Assembly (NCBI GenBank): GCA_902362705.1
Contig: CABIXK010000004.1
Coordinates: forward strand, 89,342 to 153,341
Direction: 5' to 3'
Source of the DNA: Rikenellaceae bacterium
GTDB lineage: Bacteria; Bacteroidota; Bacteroidia; Bacteroidales; Rikenellaceae
Length of the DNA stretch: 64,000 nt
Positions within the stretch are counted from its first letter, which is position 1. Each line of letters starts with the position of its first letter. The notes under the pieces are model-generated. The model saw nothing but the letters and a program-made list of their open reading frames with translations, was not told the DNA's origin and made no database searches. The position numbers and the translations under genes were made by a program. Positions 45,100 to 52,541 of the stretch are shown here, in pieces.

Positions 45100-46626
45100 G
45101 AGGTCGTGCCCGCAGTAGGAGAGGTTGAAGCTCTTGTTGCAGATCGGGAAGTCGGAGATCCCCTCGCCGCGCACGGCCAGCGCCAGCGCCAGCCAGTTGT
45201 GGAGGCTGGGATCCTTGATGCGGCAGGCGGCGATGCGCCCCTCGGCGTCGGTCACCGCCACGTGGCACGTCTCGCCGCGCCACCCCTCGACCAGACCCAC
45301 GGCGAGCGACGAGGGCGCCAGCGGGGCGTCGTAGTCGGGACGTCCGCAGGGGCTCTCCGCCGCGGCATACTTCTGGTCGAACTCCGCGACCAGCCGCTCG
45401 ACATACTCCGCCGAGCGCGCCACCTCGCGGCAGCGCACCTCCAGACGGGCCATCACGTCGCCGTCGGGCATCGTCACGGGCGTGTGGTGCAGCTCCTTGG
45501 CGTAGACGCCCCACGGGTGCGAGGTGCGGATGTCGCGTCGCAGGCCGCTGGCGCGCGCCGCCTGGCCCACGCCGCCTATGCGGGCCATTTCGGTCTCGGC
45601 GACGATGCCGCACTGCTCGAAGCGTGCCAGCAGCGTGGGCGAGTTCTCGATGTCGCGGCGCACCTCGGCGTAGCGGCGGGCGATCTCGGCCGTGTTGCGG
45701 CGGATCATCGCCGCCTTCTCTGCCGTGAGGGGGTGGTCGGTGCCGTGGGGCCGCACGAGCCCCTTGCCGAAGCGGTTGCCGCACCACGCCTGCGTGGTGT
45801 TGATGGTCATCGTGCGCAGCGCCTCCGAGGCCACCTGCCCCAGCTGGTAGCCCACGTCCATCGAGAGGGCCCCCGTGTCGGCGATCTGCATGGCCATGCG
45901 CTCGAGCTCGAGCGCCACGGCCCGCTCGCGTTCGAGCTCCGCGGGGCGCGGGCGGCCGGTGAGCTTCTCCACGGCCTCGGCGAATGCCGTGGCGTGGGCC
46001 ACGGCGCTGTCGCCCGCCACGGCTTCCGCCAGACACATCTGCCGCAGGCGGTTGTGCGTCGCGGCGAAGGCCTCCTCTACGCCGCGGTGCTGGTAGCCCA
46101 GCGCGATCTCGAGGTGGAGCACCTGCTCGCCGTTGCATACGAAGCGGAAGGCCCCCGGCTCGATGATGCCGGCGTGGATCGGGCCCACGTTGACCTCGTG
46201 GAGCGATCCGCCTTCCATCGCGTAGAAGGGGTAGTCGTCCATCGTGCTTCGGCGGTCGAAGCGGTCGTGGGGGTGGCGCAGGGGCTTGTCCCACGGCATC
46301 TGGTCGAAGCGCACGCCGAAGCGCTCGGCGATGTCGCGCTCGAAGGGGTGCATCTGCGCGTGCAGCGCCGTGAGCGACCGCAGGGCCGTGTCGTCGTAGT
46401 ATCCCATGGCGTGCGAGGCGAGGAGGATGCGCGACTCGGCGTCGTCGAGCAGCACCAGGAAGAAACGCAGGCGGTCGCCGTCGGGCAGGGCGAAGTAGTG
46501 GCCCACGTGGTAGCGCGCGTCGGCGAGCCGCTCGGCGAGGTCGTCGTAGAAGGCGGCGTAGGGGCTCTCGGGGATGTCGGCCAGCGCGACCGCCGGGGCC
46601 GTATTGTCGGTTACGAAGTAGTTCAT
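45097..46626 (-). CDS. Hyf-type large subunit (NuoCD/HyfG-like) without Ni-Fe ligands
   Basis: A 509-residue NuoC-NuoD fusion. The N-terminal NuoC part ends in HPFERDIAERFGVRFDQMPW at about 93-112. The NuoD part begins VNVGPIHAGIIEPGAF and keeps LGYQHRGVEEAF at about 177-188, the His of the quinone or active-site loop. Real NiFe hydrogenases have CGIC here a little later and DPCxxC near the end. In this protein the first site reads CLAE (198-201), and the C terminus reads DFPICNKSFNLSYCGHDL, with Cys496 and Cys505 ten apart, so neither CxxC exists. No C-terminal maturation peptide is present. It overlaps the upstream gene by ATGA. Confidence 0.88.
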   Translation of the reverse strand: MNYFVTDNTAPAVALADIPESPYAAFYDDLAERLADARYHVGHYFALPDGDRLRFFLVLLDDAESRILLASHAMGYYDDTALRSLTALHAQMHPFERDIAERFGVRFDQMPWDKPLRHPHDRFDRRSTMDDYPFYAMEGGSLHEVNVGPIHAGIIEPGAFRFVCNGEQVLHLEIALGYQHRGVEEAFAATHNRLRQMCLAEAVAGDSAVAHATAFAEAVEKLTGRPRPAELERERAVALELERMAMQIADTGALSMDVGYQLGQVASEALRTMTINTTQAWCGNRFGKGLVRPHGTDHPLTAEKAAMIRRNTAEIARRYAEVRRDIENSPTLLARFEQCGIVAETEMARIGGVGQAARASGLRRDIRTSHPWGVYAKELHHTPVTMPDGDVMARLEVRCREVARSAEYVERLVAEFDQKYAAAESPCGRPDYDAPLAPSSLAVGLVEGWRGETCHVAVTDAEGRIAACRIKDPSLHNWLALALAVRGEGISDFPICNKSFNLSYCGHDL

Positions 46627-48023
46627 AGGGTGGCGATTTCGGTGATGATGCGTTGGAGCAGCGCCGGCTGCCAGAATCCGATGACGAGGGCCGCTACGAG
46701 CAGCGAGAGGGCCGACCACGAGAGCGCCCGGTCGACGCCCGAGGGGTGGAGCTGGTCCTGGTTGGGCTGGTAGCAGAGGCGGATCATGCGCGAGCAGAAC
46801 GAGTATATGACGATGCAGGTGAGCAGCAGCAGCAGTGCGAGCAGCCACCAGCGCTCCGTGGCCGCAGCCTCCGAGAGGATCATCAGCTCGGATACGAACA
46901 GGGGCGAGGGCGGGAATGCCACCAGCGCCACCATGCCCGCCATCAGCCCCACGGCGCCCACGCGGTTGATGCGCATGTAGTCGCCCAGCCGGTTGATGCG
47001 GTATCCGTCGTATACCTGGCGCACGACGCCCATTTGCAGGAAGAGGCTGCTCTTGACCAGCGTGTGGCACACCACGTGGAACACGGCGGCCCACACGCCC
47101 GCGCCCCCTATGCCCAGTCCTATGGCTGCTATGCCCATGTTTTCGACCGTCGAGTAGGATAGGAAGCGCTTGTAGTTGTTGGTGCGGCGCAGGAAGAGGG
47201 CCCCCACGCCCAGCGACAGCACGCCCGCCGCGAGCAGCACGCCCCTTACCCAGGGGAATACTTCGGTGGCGGCGTAGAGCTTGTATACGCGCAGTATGGC
47301 CAGGAACCCGGCGTTGACCAGCCCCGTGGATATGAGCGCCGATGCGGGCGCCGGGGCGGCGAAGTTGGCGTCGACGCCCACGGTGTAGAGCGGGAATAGC
47401 TCCATCTTGCAGCTGTATCCCGTGAGGATGAGCAGGAATGCGATCTTCAGATAGAGGGGGTTGGCTCCCGGCAGGGCGGCGCCGACTGCGGCGTAGCCCA
47501 GCGACCCGCCGTGCGAGGCGCCCGCCAGCAGCAGGATGCCCAGGTAGGCCATGGCGATGCCCGTCGAGCATACGAACAGATATTTCCACGCCGCCTCGAG
47601 CGCCGGGGCCGTGCGGCGGTAGTAGATCAGGCCCGCCGAGCAGAGGGTCGTGGCCTCCAGGAAGATCCACGTCACGGCGAGGTTGTCGGCGAAGTAGGCG
47701 CCGGCGATGGCCGTCGTGAGCAGCATCATCAGGCCCGAATAGGTGCGCAGGTGGCCGATGTCGCTCGCCTTGAGGTATGCCTCCGAGTGGTGGAAGGCGT
47801 AGATCGAGACCAGCGTGAGCAGTCCGTAGAAGAGCGTGCCCGGGGCGTCGAAGACGAACAGGCCGCCCGCCTGGCTCTGCGGGGCCGCGCCGCAGCAGAG
47901 CACGGTCAGCAGCGCCAGCTGCACGGCGTAGAAGAGCGCGCCGACGGCGTAGAGCGTCCGGCGGCCGCGCACGACGAAGGCCGCCGCGGCGACCAGGATG
48001 GATGCGAGCAGATAGATTATCAT
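46623..48023 (-). CDS. Hyf-type antiporter-like subunit (NuoN/HyfF-like)
   Basis: A 466-residue membrane protein with about 14 helices of the proton-translocating antiporter family. Functional residues of the family are in place: Glu in WIFLEATTLCSAGLI, Lys in AAWKYLFVCSTGIA, Lys in SYSTVENMGI-flanking RRTNNYKRFL, and HTLVKSSLF with His and Lys. These support real ion translocation. It overlaps the large-subunit gene by four bases (ATGA) and follows the NuoK-like gene after a four-base gap. Confidence 0.92.
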   Translation of the reverse strand: MIIYLLASILVAAAAFVVRGRRTLYAVGALFYAVQLALLTVLCCGAAPQSQAGGLFVFDAPGTLFYGLLTLVSIYAFHHSEAYLKASDIGHLRTYSGLMMLLTTAIAGAYFADNLAVTWIFLEATTLCSAGLIYYRRTAPALEAAWKYLFVCSTGIAMAYLGILLLAGASHGGSLGYAAVGAALPGANPLYLKIAFLLILTGYSCKMELFPLYTVGVDANFAAPAPASALISTGLVNAGFLAILRVYKLYAATEVFPWVRGVLLAAGVLSLGVGALFLRRTNNYKRFLSYSTVENMGIAAIGLGIGGAGVWAAVFHVVCHTLVKSSLFLQMGVVRQVYDGYRINRLGDYMRINRVGAVGLMAGMVALVAFPPSPLFVSELMILSEAAATERWWLLALLLLLTCIVIYSFCSRMIRLCYQPNQDQLHPSGVDRALSWSALSLLVAALVIGFWQPALLQRIITEIATL

Positions 48024-48027
48024 GGTG

Positions 48028-48657
48028 TCAGTCCTTTACACGGGTGAGCGAATCGGCGTCGATGGCGTGGATCGTGCGGTCGATCTTAGTGAAGAACAGG
48101 CCGAGCATGAGCACCGACATGAGGATGTCGAGCAGGATGGCGGCGTTGATCAGCAGCGGCATCTCCACGCCTATGGCCGTCGAGAAGAGGAACACGCCGT
48201 TCTCGATGGTGAGGAATCCGACCATGTGGGAGAAGATGCGCGTGCGCATGACGATCAGCACCAGACCGCTCAGCAGGGCATACAGCGCCACCCCGAAGAA
48301 GAGGCGGTCGGCCGAGGCGTCTGCGACCAGATAGGTAACCGAGACGCTGACGACGAGCGCGGCGAAAGAGAGCAGCAGCGAGCGGAACTGCGACGACCCG
48401 GAGGTGCGCACGCGGCTGATGCCCGTCTTGCGGATCACGGCGAAGAGCAGCGCCGGCACGAGCACCCCTTTGAAGAGGAGTGTCTCGCAGGCGATGAACG
48501 CGAGCTCGGCTGGGTGTATGGCGTGCAGCCGCACGAGGGCCACGAGGAAGAGCAGCCACCCCTGCAGGGCCATGATCGAAGCGAAGTTGCGGAATCGCTC
48601 GGTGATGGCCAGGTAGACGAGCGAGATGACGTAGAGGAGGATGAGCGGGAGTATCAT
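48028..48657 (-). CDS. Hyf-type NuoK-like subunit (HyfE-like)
   Basis: A 209-residue membrane protein resembling HyfE, which is an N-terminal extended relative of NuoK. It has about six helices, starting MILPLILLYVISLVYLAITE. The region MRTRIFSHMVGFLTIENGVF contains the conserved Glu in the membrane found in NuoK-type subunits. Its ATG overlaps the stop of the HyfC-like gene (ATGA at 48654-48657). Confidence 0.88.
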   Translation of the reverse strand: MILPLILLYVISLVYLAITERFRNFASIMALQGWLLFLVALVRLHAIHPAELAFIACETLLFKGVLVPALLFAVIRKTGISRVRTSGSSQFRSLLLSFAALVVSVSVTYLVADASADRLFFGVALYALLSGLVLIVMRTRIFSHMVGFLTIENGVFLFSTAIGVEMPLLINAAILLDILMSVLMLGLFFTKIDRTIHAIDADSLTRVKD

Positions 48658-49571
48658 TCGAGTGTGACGAGGTTGTGGCGCAGCAGGAAGGCGGCGAAGA
48701 GGGCCAGCGCGGCCATGGCTGCGGTGATGAGGATGAAGGTGGTGTTGCGCACGAGCTTGTTGCGCGCCTGTGTCGACTCCACGATGCCGATGGGGATCCC
48801 GGCCGCGAGCGCGGCCGCGGGCGCGGCGATCCACCACGCGCCGCCGAAGGGGGCCGCGATGGCGTCGGCCGCGAGCATCGCCAGCGCGGCGCTCTTGATC
48901 CATCCGGCGATCTTGATCATCGCCAGGTCCACGCCCGCGAAGTCGAGGCACATCACCTCGTGGACCATCGTCAGCTCGAGGTGGGTGCGCGGATCGTCGA
49001 CCGGTATGCGGCCGCTCTCGGTGAAGAGGATGCGCAGGAGGATGTAGGCCGCCACGAGCAGGATCGCCGCCATGCGGATGTCGTCGCCGGCCCCGGCGGC
49101 GAAGATGCGCTCGAAGGAGGTGTATCCCGACACGAGGGCCAGCGTGGCGGCCGTGAGCATCAGCCCCGGTTCGACCAGCGCGCCGTAGAGCGCCTCGCGG
49201 CTGGCGCCCATCCCCTCGAAGGGGCTGCCGGTGTCCATGGCGGCCAGGATCAGCACGAAGCGGCCCAGCGCCAGCGTGTAGGCGAAGGCTACCAGATCGC
49301 CGTCGAAGGAGAGCAGCGGTCGGAGGTCGCCCACCGGGATGAAGAGCGCCGCGACGAGCGCCGCCCCCAGATAGACGGAGGGCGCGGCGCGGAAGAGCGC
49401 CGATGCGGTGGTGGAGTAGACGGCGCCCTTGCTCAGTTGCAGGCGGACGTCGCTGAGGTGCTGCGTGAAGCGTATGCCCTGCCGCCCTGCCAGCAGGGCG
49501 CGCGTGCGGGCGATGAGCCCCGGGATGACGAGGGCCGTGAGCAGCAGCGGAATGAGTGTGAATATTGCCAT
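48654..49571 (-). CDS. Hyf-type NuoH-like subunit (HyfC-like)
   Basis: A 305-residue membrane protein of about eight helices, the link between the ion-pumping arm and the catalytic-type subunits. The Hyf/Hyc/Mbh signature TESGRIPVDDPRTHLELTMV with HE is at about 184-205 and is intact. The start is the ATG at 49569-49571. It follows the HyfB-like gene by two bases. Confidence 0.92.
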   Translation of the reverse strand: MAIFTLIPLLLTALVIPGLIARTRALLAGRQGIRFTQHLSDVRLQLSKGAVYSTTASALFRAAPSVYLGAALVAALFIPVGDLRPLLSFDGDLVAFAYTLALGRFVLILAAMDTGSPFEGMGASREALYGALVEPGLMLTAATLALVSGYTSFERIFAAGAGDDIRMAAILLVAAYILLRILFTESGRIPVDDPRTHLELTMVHEVMCLDFAGVDLAMIKIAGWIKSAALAMLAADAIAAPFGGAWWIAAPAAALAAGIPIGIVESTQARNKLVRNTTFILITAAMAALALFAAFLLRHNLVTLE

Positions 49572-49573
49572 CG

Positions 49574-51562
49574 TCAGAGCAGATTGAACAGAGAAAGCAG
49601 GAGTACGAGCCCCAGGAATGCCAGGGCGAAGAGCAGGTAGTGGTTGATCTTGCCCGTGCGCAGCCGCATGGCCCGCACGTTGATCTGGTGGAGCAGGGCC
49701 ACCCACCAGGCCGAGAAGAGGCGGTCGAAGCGGTCCTTGCGGCGTATGGCGAAGTTGTGGGCTGCGGGGAATATCTCGCCCCGGTCCACCGAGCGCCCCT
49801 CGACGCGCTCCTGCGTGAGGTGCGTGGCGATCGACTGGAGCCCCTCGGAGAACGACTCGCCCGTATACTGCATGCGCGTGTTGACGGCCGTGAATCCGCA
49901 GCCCCACGTGGGACCCTCGGTGACGCGGCGGCCGCGCAGCAGGCGGCGGCGCAGACAGGCGAGCGCGGCGACGACGGCCACGAGCAGCCAGGCCGTGCGT
50001 CCCACGGCCGCGAGCGTGGGAGAGAGCGTCAGCGACGCGGCCTCGGAGGGCAGCGGGGTGAGGCTGGTGGCGGCGCGCAGCACGATCTCCACGGCCGTGT
50101 GCGGGAAGAGCCCCACGAGGATGATGCCCGCCAGCGGCAGGGCCATGGCGGCGATGCGCAGCCCGTCGACCTCCGACGCCTCGGCCACTTCGTGCGTGCG
50201 GGGCGAGCCGAGCAGGACCGTGCCGCACAGCTTGGTGAAGGCCAGCAGCACGATGCCGCCGATGAGCGCCAGTGCGGCGATGCCGGCCGCCGCGGCGAGC
50301 GGGTCGCTGCCCGAGGCCACGCCGTCGAGCAGACCCAGGTAGATCGCGAACTCCGAGACGAAGCCGCTCAGGGGCGGCAGGGCGCATATCGCCGCCGCGC
50401 CCGCGAGCAGCAGGCCGCCCGTCAGGGGCATGTGGCGCATGAGGCCGCCCAGGCGGTCGAGGGCTGTGGTGCGGGTCTGCGAGAGGATGTTGCCGGCGCC
50501 GAAGAAGAGCAGCGACTTGAAGCACGAGTGGTTGACGGTGTGGAGCAGCGCGCCGGCGATGCCGCAGAGCGCCATGGGCTGGTTTCCCGCGCTCTTGCCC
50601 AGTGCCGCCGTGCCCAGGCCCAGCAGGATGATGCCGATGTTCTCGATCGAGGAGTAGGCCAGCAGACGCTTGATGTCGTTCTGCGAGGCCGCGAGGATCG
50701 CGCCCCACAGGCCGGTCGCGGCGCCCGCCGCGAGCAGCACGAAGCCCGCCGTGCGCAGTTCGGGCAGGCAGCCCAGGGCGGCCGTGACGCGCAGGATGCC
50801 GTATACGCCCGTCTTGATCATCACGCCCGACATGAGCGCCGAGACGTGCGACGGGGCTGCGGGGTGTGCCTCCGGCAGCCACACGTGCATGGGGAAGAGG
50901 CCGGCTTTCATGCCGAATCCCGCGAGGAAGAGCACGAAGAGCGGCAGCGCGCCCCCCTGGGCGAAGCAGTCGCCCAGCGCGGCGAAGTCGCCCGTGCCGC
51001 ACGCGGCGTGGAGCCGCACGAAGCCCACGACCAGCAGCGCGAATCCTACGTGCATCATCAGCAGGTAGGAGAGCGCCGCGCGCAGCACCTCGCGCCGCTC
51101 GGCGTCGTAGAGGATCAGCAGGAACGAGGCCACGGTCATCAGCTCCCAGCAGAAGAGGAACGAGTAGCCGCCGTCCGAGCATACCACGCCCAGCATGGCG
51201 AAGCACATCGTGGCCAGGGCGGTGTAGTGGAGCGATACGTGGGCCGGCGACTTGTGGGCGAGCGTATGCTCGAGGTAGCCGTGCGAGTAGAGCACCGAGG
51301 CGACGGACCCGACGGCGATCACGAGCGTGAAGAGCGCCGAGAGGGGGTCCATCGACCCCGAGTCGCCGCCGAAGAGGGTGCCGGGGGTGGTCCAGAGGCG
51401 GAGCGTCGTGCCGTCGGCCAGTACGCCTATGGCGCATGCGGCACCGGCCAGTGCGCCGACGCCGACCAGCGCGAGCGCCGTCCACGCCTTGGCGCGCAGC
51501 GGCACGGCGAAGATCAGCGCCGATAGCAGGGCGAGGGCCGCGAGGGAGTAGATGAAAAACAT
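49574..51562 (-). CDS. Hyf-type antiporter-like subunit (NuoL/HyfB-like)
   Basis: A 662-residue membrane protein, first gene of the operon. It has the antiporter core: FCWELMTVASFLLI with the conserved Glu, GFGMKAGLFPMHVWLPEAHP with the Lys, and HTVNHSCFKSLLFFGAGNIL. It ends in a C-terminal region RMQYTGESFSEGLQSIATHL typical of HyfB/HycC. The start is the ATG at 51560-51562. No TAnnTTTG box is visible upstream; the leader contains an 8-bp tandem repeat, so the operon may be read through from rsmE. Confidence 0.92.
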   Translation of the reverse strand: MFFIYSLAALALLSALIFAVPLRAKAWTALALVGVGALAGAACAIGVLADGTTLRLWTTPGTLFGGDSGSMDPLSALFTLVIAVGSVASVLYSHGYLEHTLAHKSPAHVSLHYTALATMCFAMLGVVCSDGGYSFLFCWELMTVASFLLILYDAERREVLRAALSYLLMMHVGFALLVVGFVRLHAACGTGDFAALGDCFAQGGALPLFVLFLAGFGMKAGLFPMHVWLPEAHPAAPSHVSALMSGVMIKTGVYGILRVTAALGCLPELRTAGFVLLAAGAATGLWGAILAASQNDIKRLLAYSSIENIGIILLGLGTAALGKSAGNQPMALCGIAGALLHTVNHSCFKSLLFFGAGNILSQTRTTALDRLGGLMRHMPLTGGLLLAGAAAICALPPLSGFVSEFAIYLGLLDGVASGSDPLAAAAGIAALALIGGIVLLAFTKLCGTVLLGSPRTHEVAEASEVDGLRIAAMALPLAGIILVGLFPHTAVEIVLRAATSLTPLPSEAASLTLSPTLAAVGRTAWLLVAVVAALACLRRRLLRGRRVTEGPTWGCGFTAVNTRMQYTGESFSEGLQSIATHLTQERVEGRSVDRGEIFPAAHNFAIRRKDRFDRLFSAWWVALLHQINVRAMRLRTGKINHYLLFALAFLGLVLLLSLFNLL

Positions 51563-51599
51563 ATCTTCGTTTTGGGTTTTAATCGTTTGTGTCGTGTGT

Positions 51600-51697
51600 G
51601 CCCGTTTATCCGGGCTCCGTGCGTCCGTATTGTCTTATTGTCCGTGTGTCCGTGCGTCCGTGTGTCCGTGTGTCCGGGCGTCCGGGCGTCCGGGCGC
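51600..51697. repeat. 8-bp tandem repeat between rsmE and the hyf-like operon
   Basis: From 51642 to 51697 there are seven consecutive octamers: CCGTGTGT, CCGTGCGT, CCGTGTGT, CCGTGTGT, CCGGGCGT, CCGGGCGT and CCGGGCGC. More degenerate units extend to about 51600. It occupies the spacer just upstream of the HyfB-like start on the minus strand. Confidence 0.85.
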
Positions 51698-51719
51698 CGA
51701 TAGCCCGAGCCCTCCCGGC

Positions 51720-52454
51720 CTACCGCCCGTCCGGGCCCGAGGGTGCGTTGGCCACGGCGGCCATCACGGCGGCGGCCACGGCGGCCGTCTCGGTACGCAG
51801 GCGCTGGTCGCCCAGCGTGATCTCCTCGAATCCCGCGGCCACGGCGCGGTCGATCTCCTCGGGCGAGAAGTCGCCCTCGGGGCCGATGAGCACCATAGCC
51901 TCCTCGCCCGGGCGGAGCGTCGCGGCCAGGTAGCGCTTGCCCGCCCCGCTGCGCGGCGTGTCGCAGTGGGCGATCATGCGGCGCCCGGCGAAGGGCTCGG
52001 CGACGAGCCGCTCGAACGGCGTGAGGGGGTCGAGCCGGGGCATGTAGGCCTTCAGCGACTGCTTCATGGCCGCCGCGAGCACCTTCTCGGCGCGCGCCGG
52101 CCGGAATACGCGCCGCTCGCTGCGTGCCGTCTCGATCGGCACCACGCGGTCCACGCCCACCTCGGTGGCCTTCTCGAGGAACCACTCGTAGCGGTCGGCG
52201 TTCTTGGTGGGCGCCACGGCCAGCGTCAGGCGGTAGGGGCGGCGCTCCCACTCGTCGAAGCGCTCCTCGACGCGCACCGTGCAGCGGCGCACGTCGGCCT
52301 CCTCCACGGCGCAACGGTAGAGCGTGCCCCGCCCGTCGGTCAGGTGGAGCGTGTCGCCCGCCGCGAGCCGCAACACGCGCACGCAGTGCCGCGACTCCTC
52401 CTCGGAGAGGGTGTGGTGCGGCGGAACCAGGTCGGGGGCGTAAAAAAGTTGCAT
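51720..52454 (-). CDS. rsmE: 16S rRNA (uracil1498-N3)-methyltransferase
   Basis: A 244-residue SPOUT-class methyltransferase that modifies U1498 of 16S rRNA. The N terminus MQLFYAPDLVPPHHTLSEEE and SRHCVRVLRLAAGDTLHLTD are typical of the family. The knotted SAM-binding region includes VLIGPEGDFSPEEIDRAVAA at about 186-205 and ITLGDQRLRTETAAVAAAVM, the C-terminal family signature. Length is normal. It lies upstream of the hyf-like operon on the same strand. Confidence 0.95.
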   Translation of the reverse strand: MQLFYAPDLVPPHHTLSEEESRHCVRVLRLAAGDTLHLTDGRGTLYRCAVEEADVRRCTVRVEERFDEWERRPYRLTLAVAPTKNADRYEWFLEKATEVGVDRVVPIETARSERRVFRPARAEKVLAAAMKQSLKAYMPRLDPLTPFERLVAEPFAGRRMIAHCDTPRSGAGKRYLAATLRPGEEAMVLIGPEGDFSPEEIDRAVAAGFEEITLGDQRLRTETAAVAAAVMAAVANAPSGPDGR

Positions 52455-52492
52455 GGCGGGTCGTTTTTGCTGCTTAAATTACTACCTTTGTA

Positions 52493-52500
52493 CGTTATTT
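52493..52500 (+). promoter_or_regulatory. predicted -7 box of M3 peptidase gene 1
   Basis: TACCTTTG matches TAnnTTTG exactly, 41 bases before the start codon at 52542. It lies just left of the oppositely oriented rsmE box. Confidence 0.7.
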
Positions 52501-52516
52501 ATGTTCTAAACGTGCG

Positions 52517-52524
52517 CAAAGGTA
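52517..52524 (-). promoter_or_regulatory. predicted -7 box of rsmE
   Basis: TACCTTTG on the minus strand is identical to the box of the divergent M3 gene. The two point toward each other, 16 bases apart. Confidence 0.6.
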
Positions 52525-52541
52525 TATATAAAATAACAATC

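Noticed and set aside
44283..51562. Calling the operon a true group 4 NiFe hydrogenase
   Set aside because: The order and membrane subunits fit, but both Ni-Fe CxxC motifs and the N2 cysteines are missing, and no maturation genes are in the window.
51600..51697. CRISPR array
   Set aside because: The 8-bp units are contiguous with no spacers, and no cas genes are nearby.
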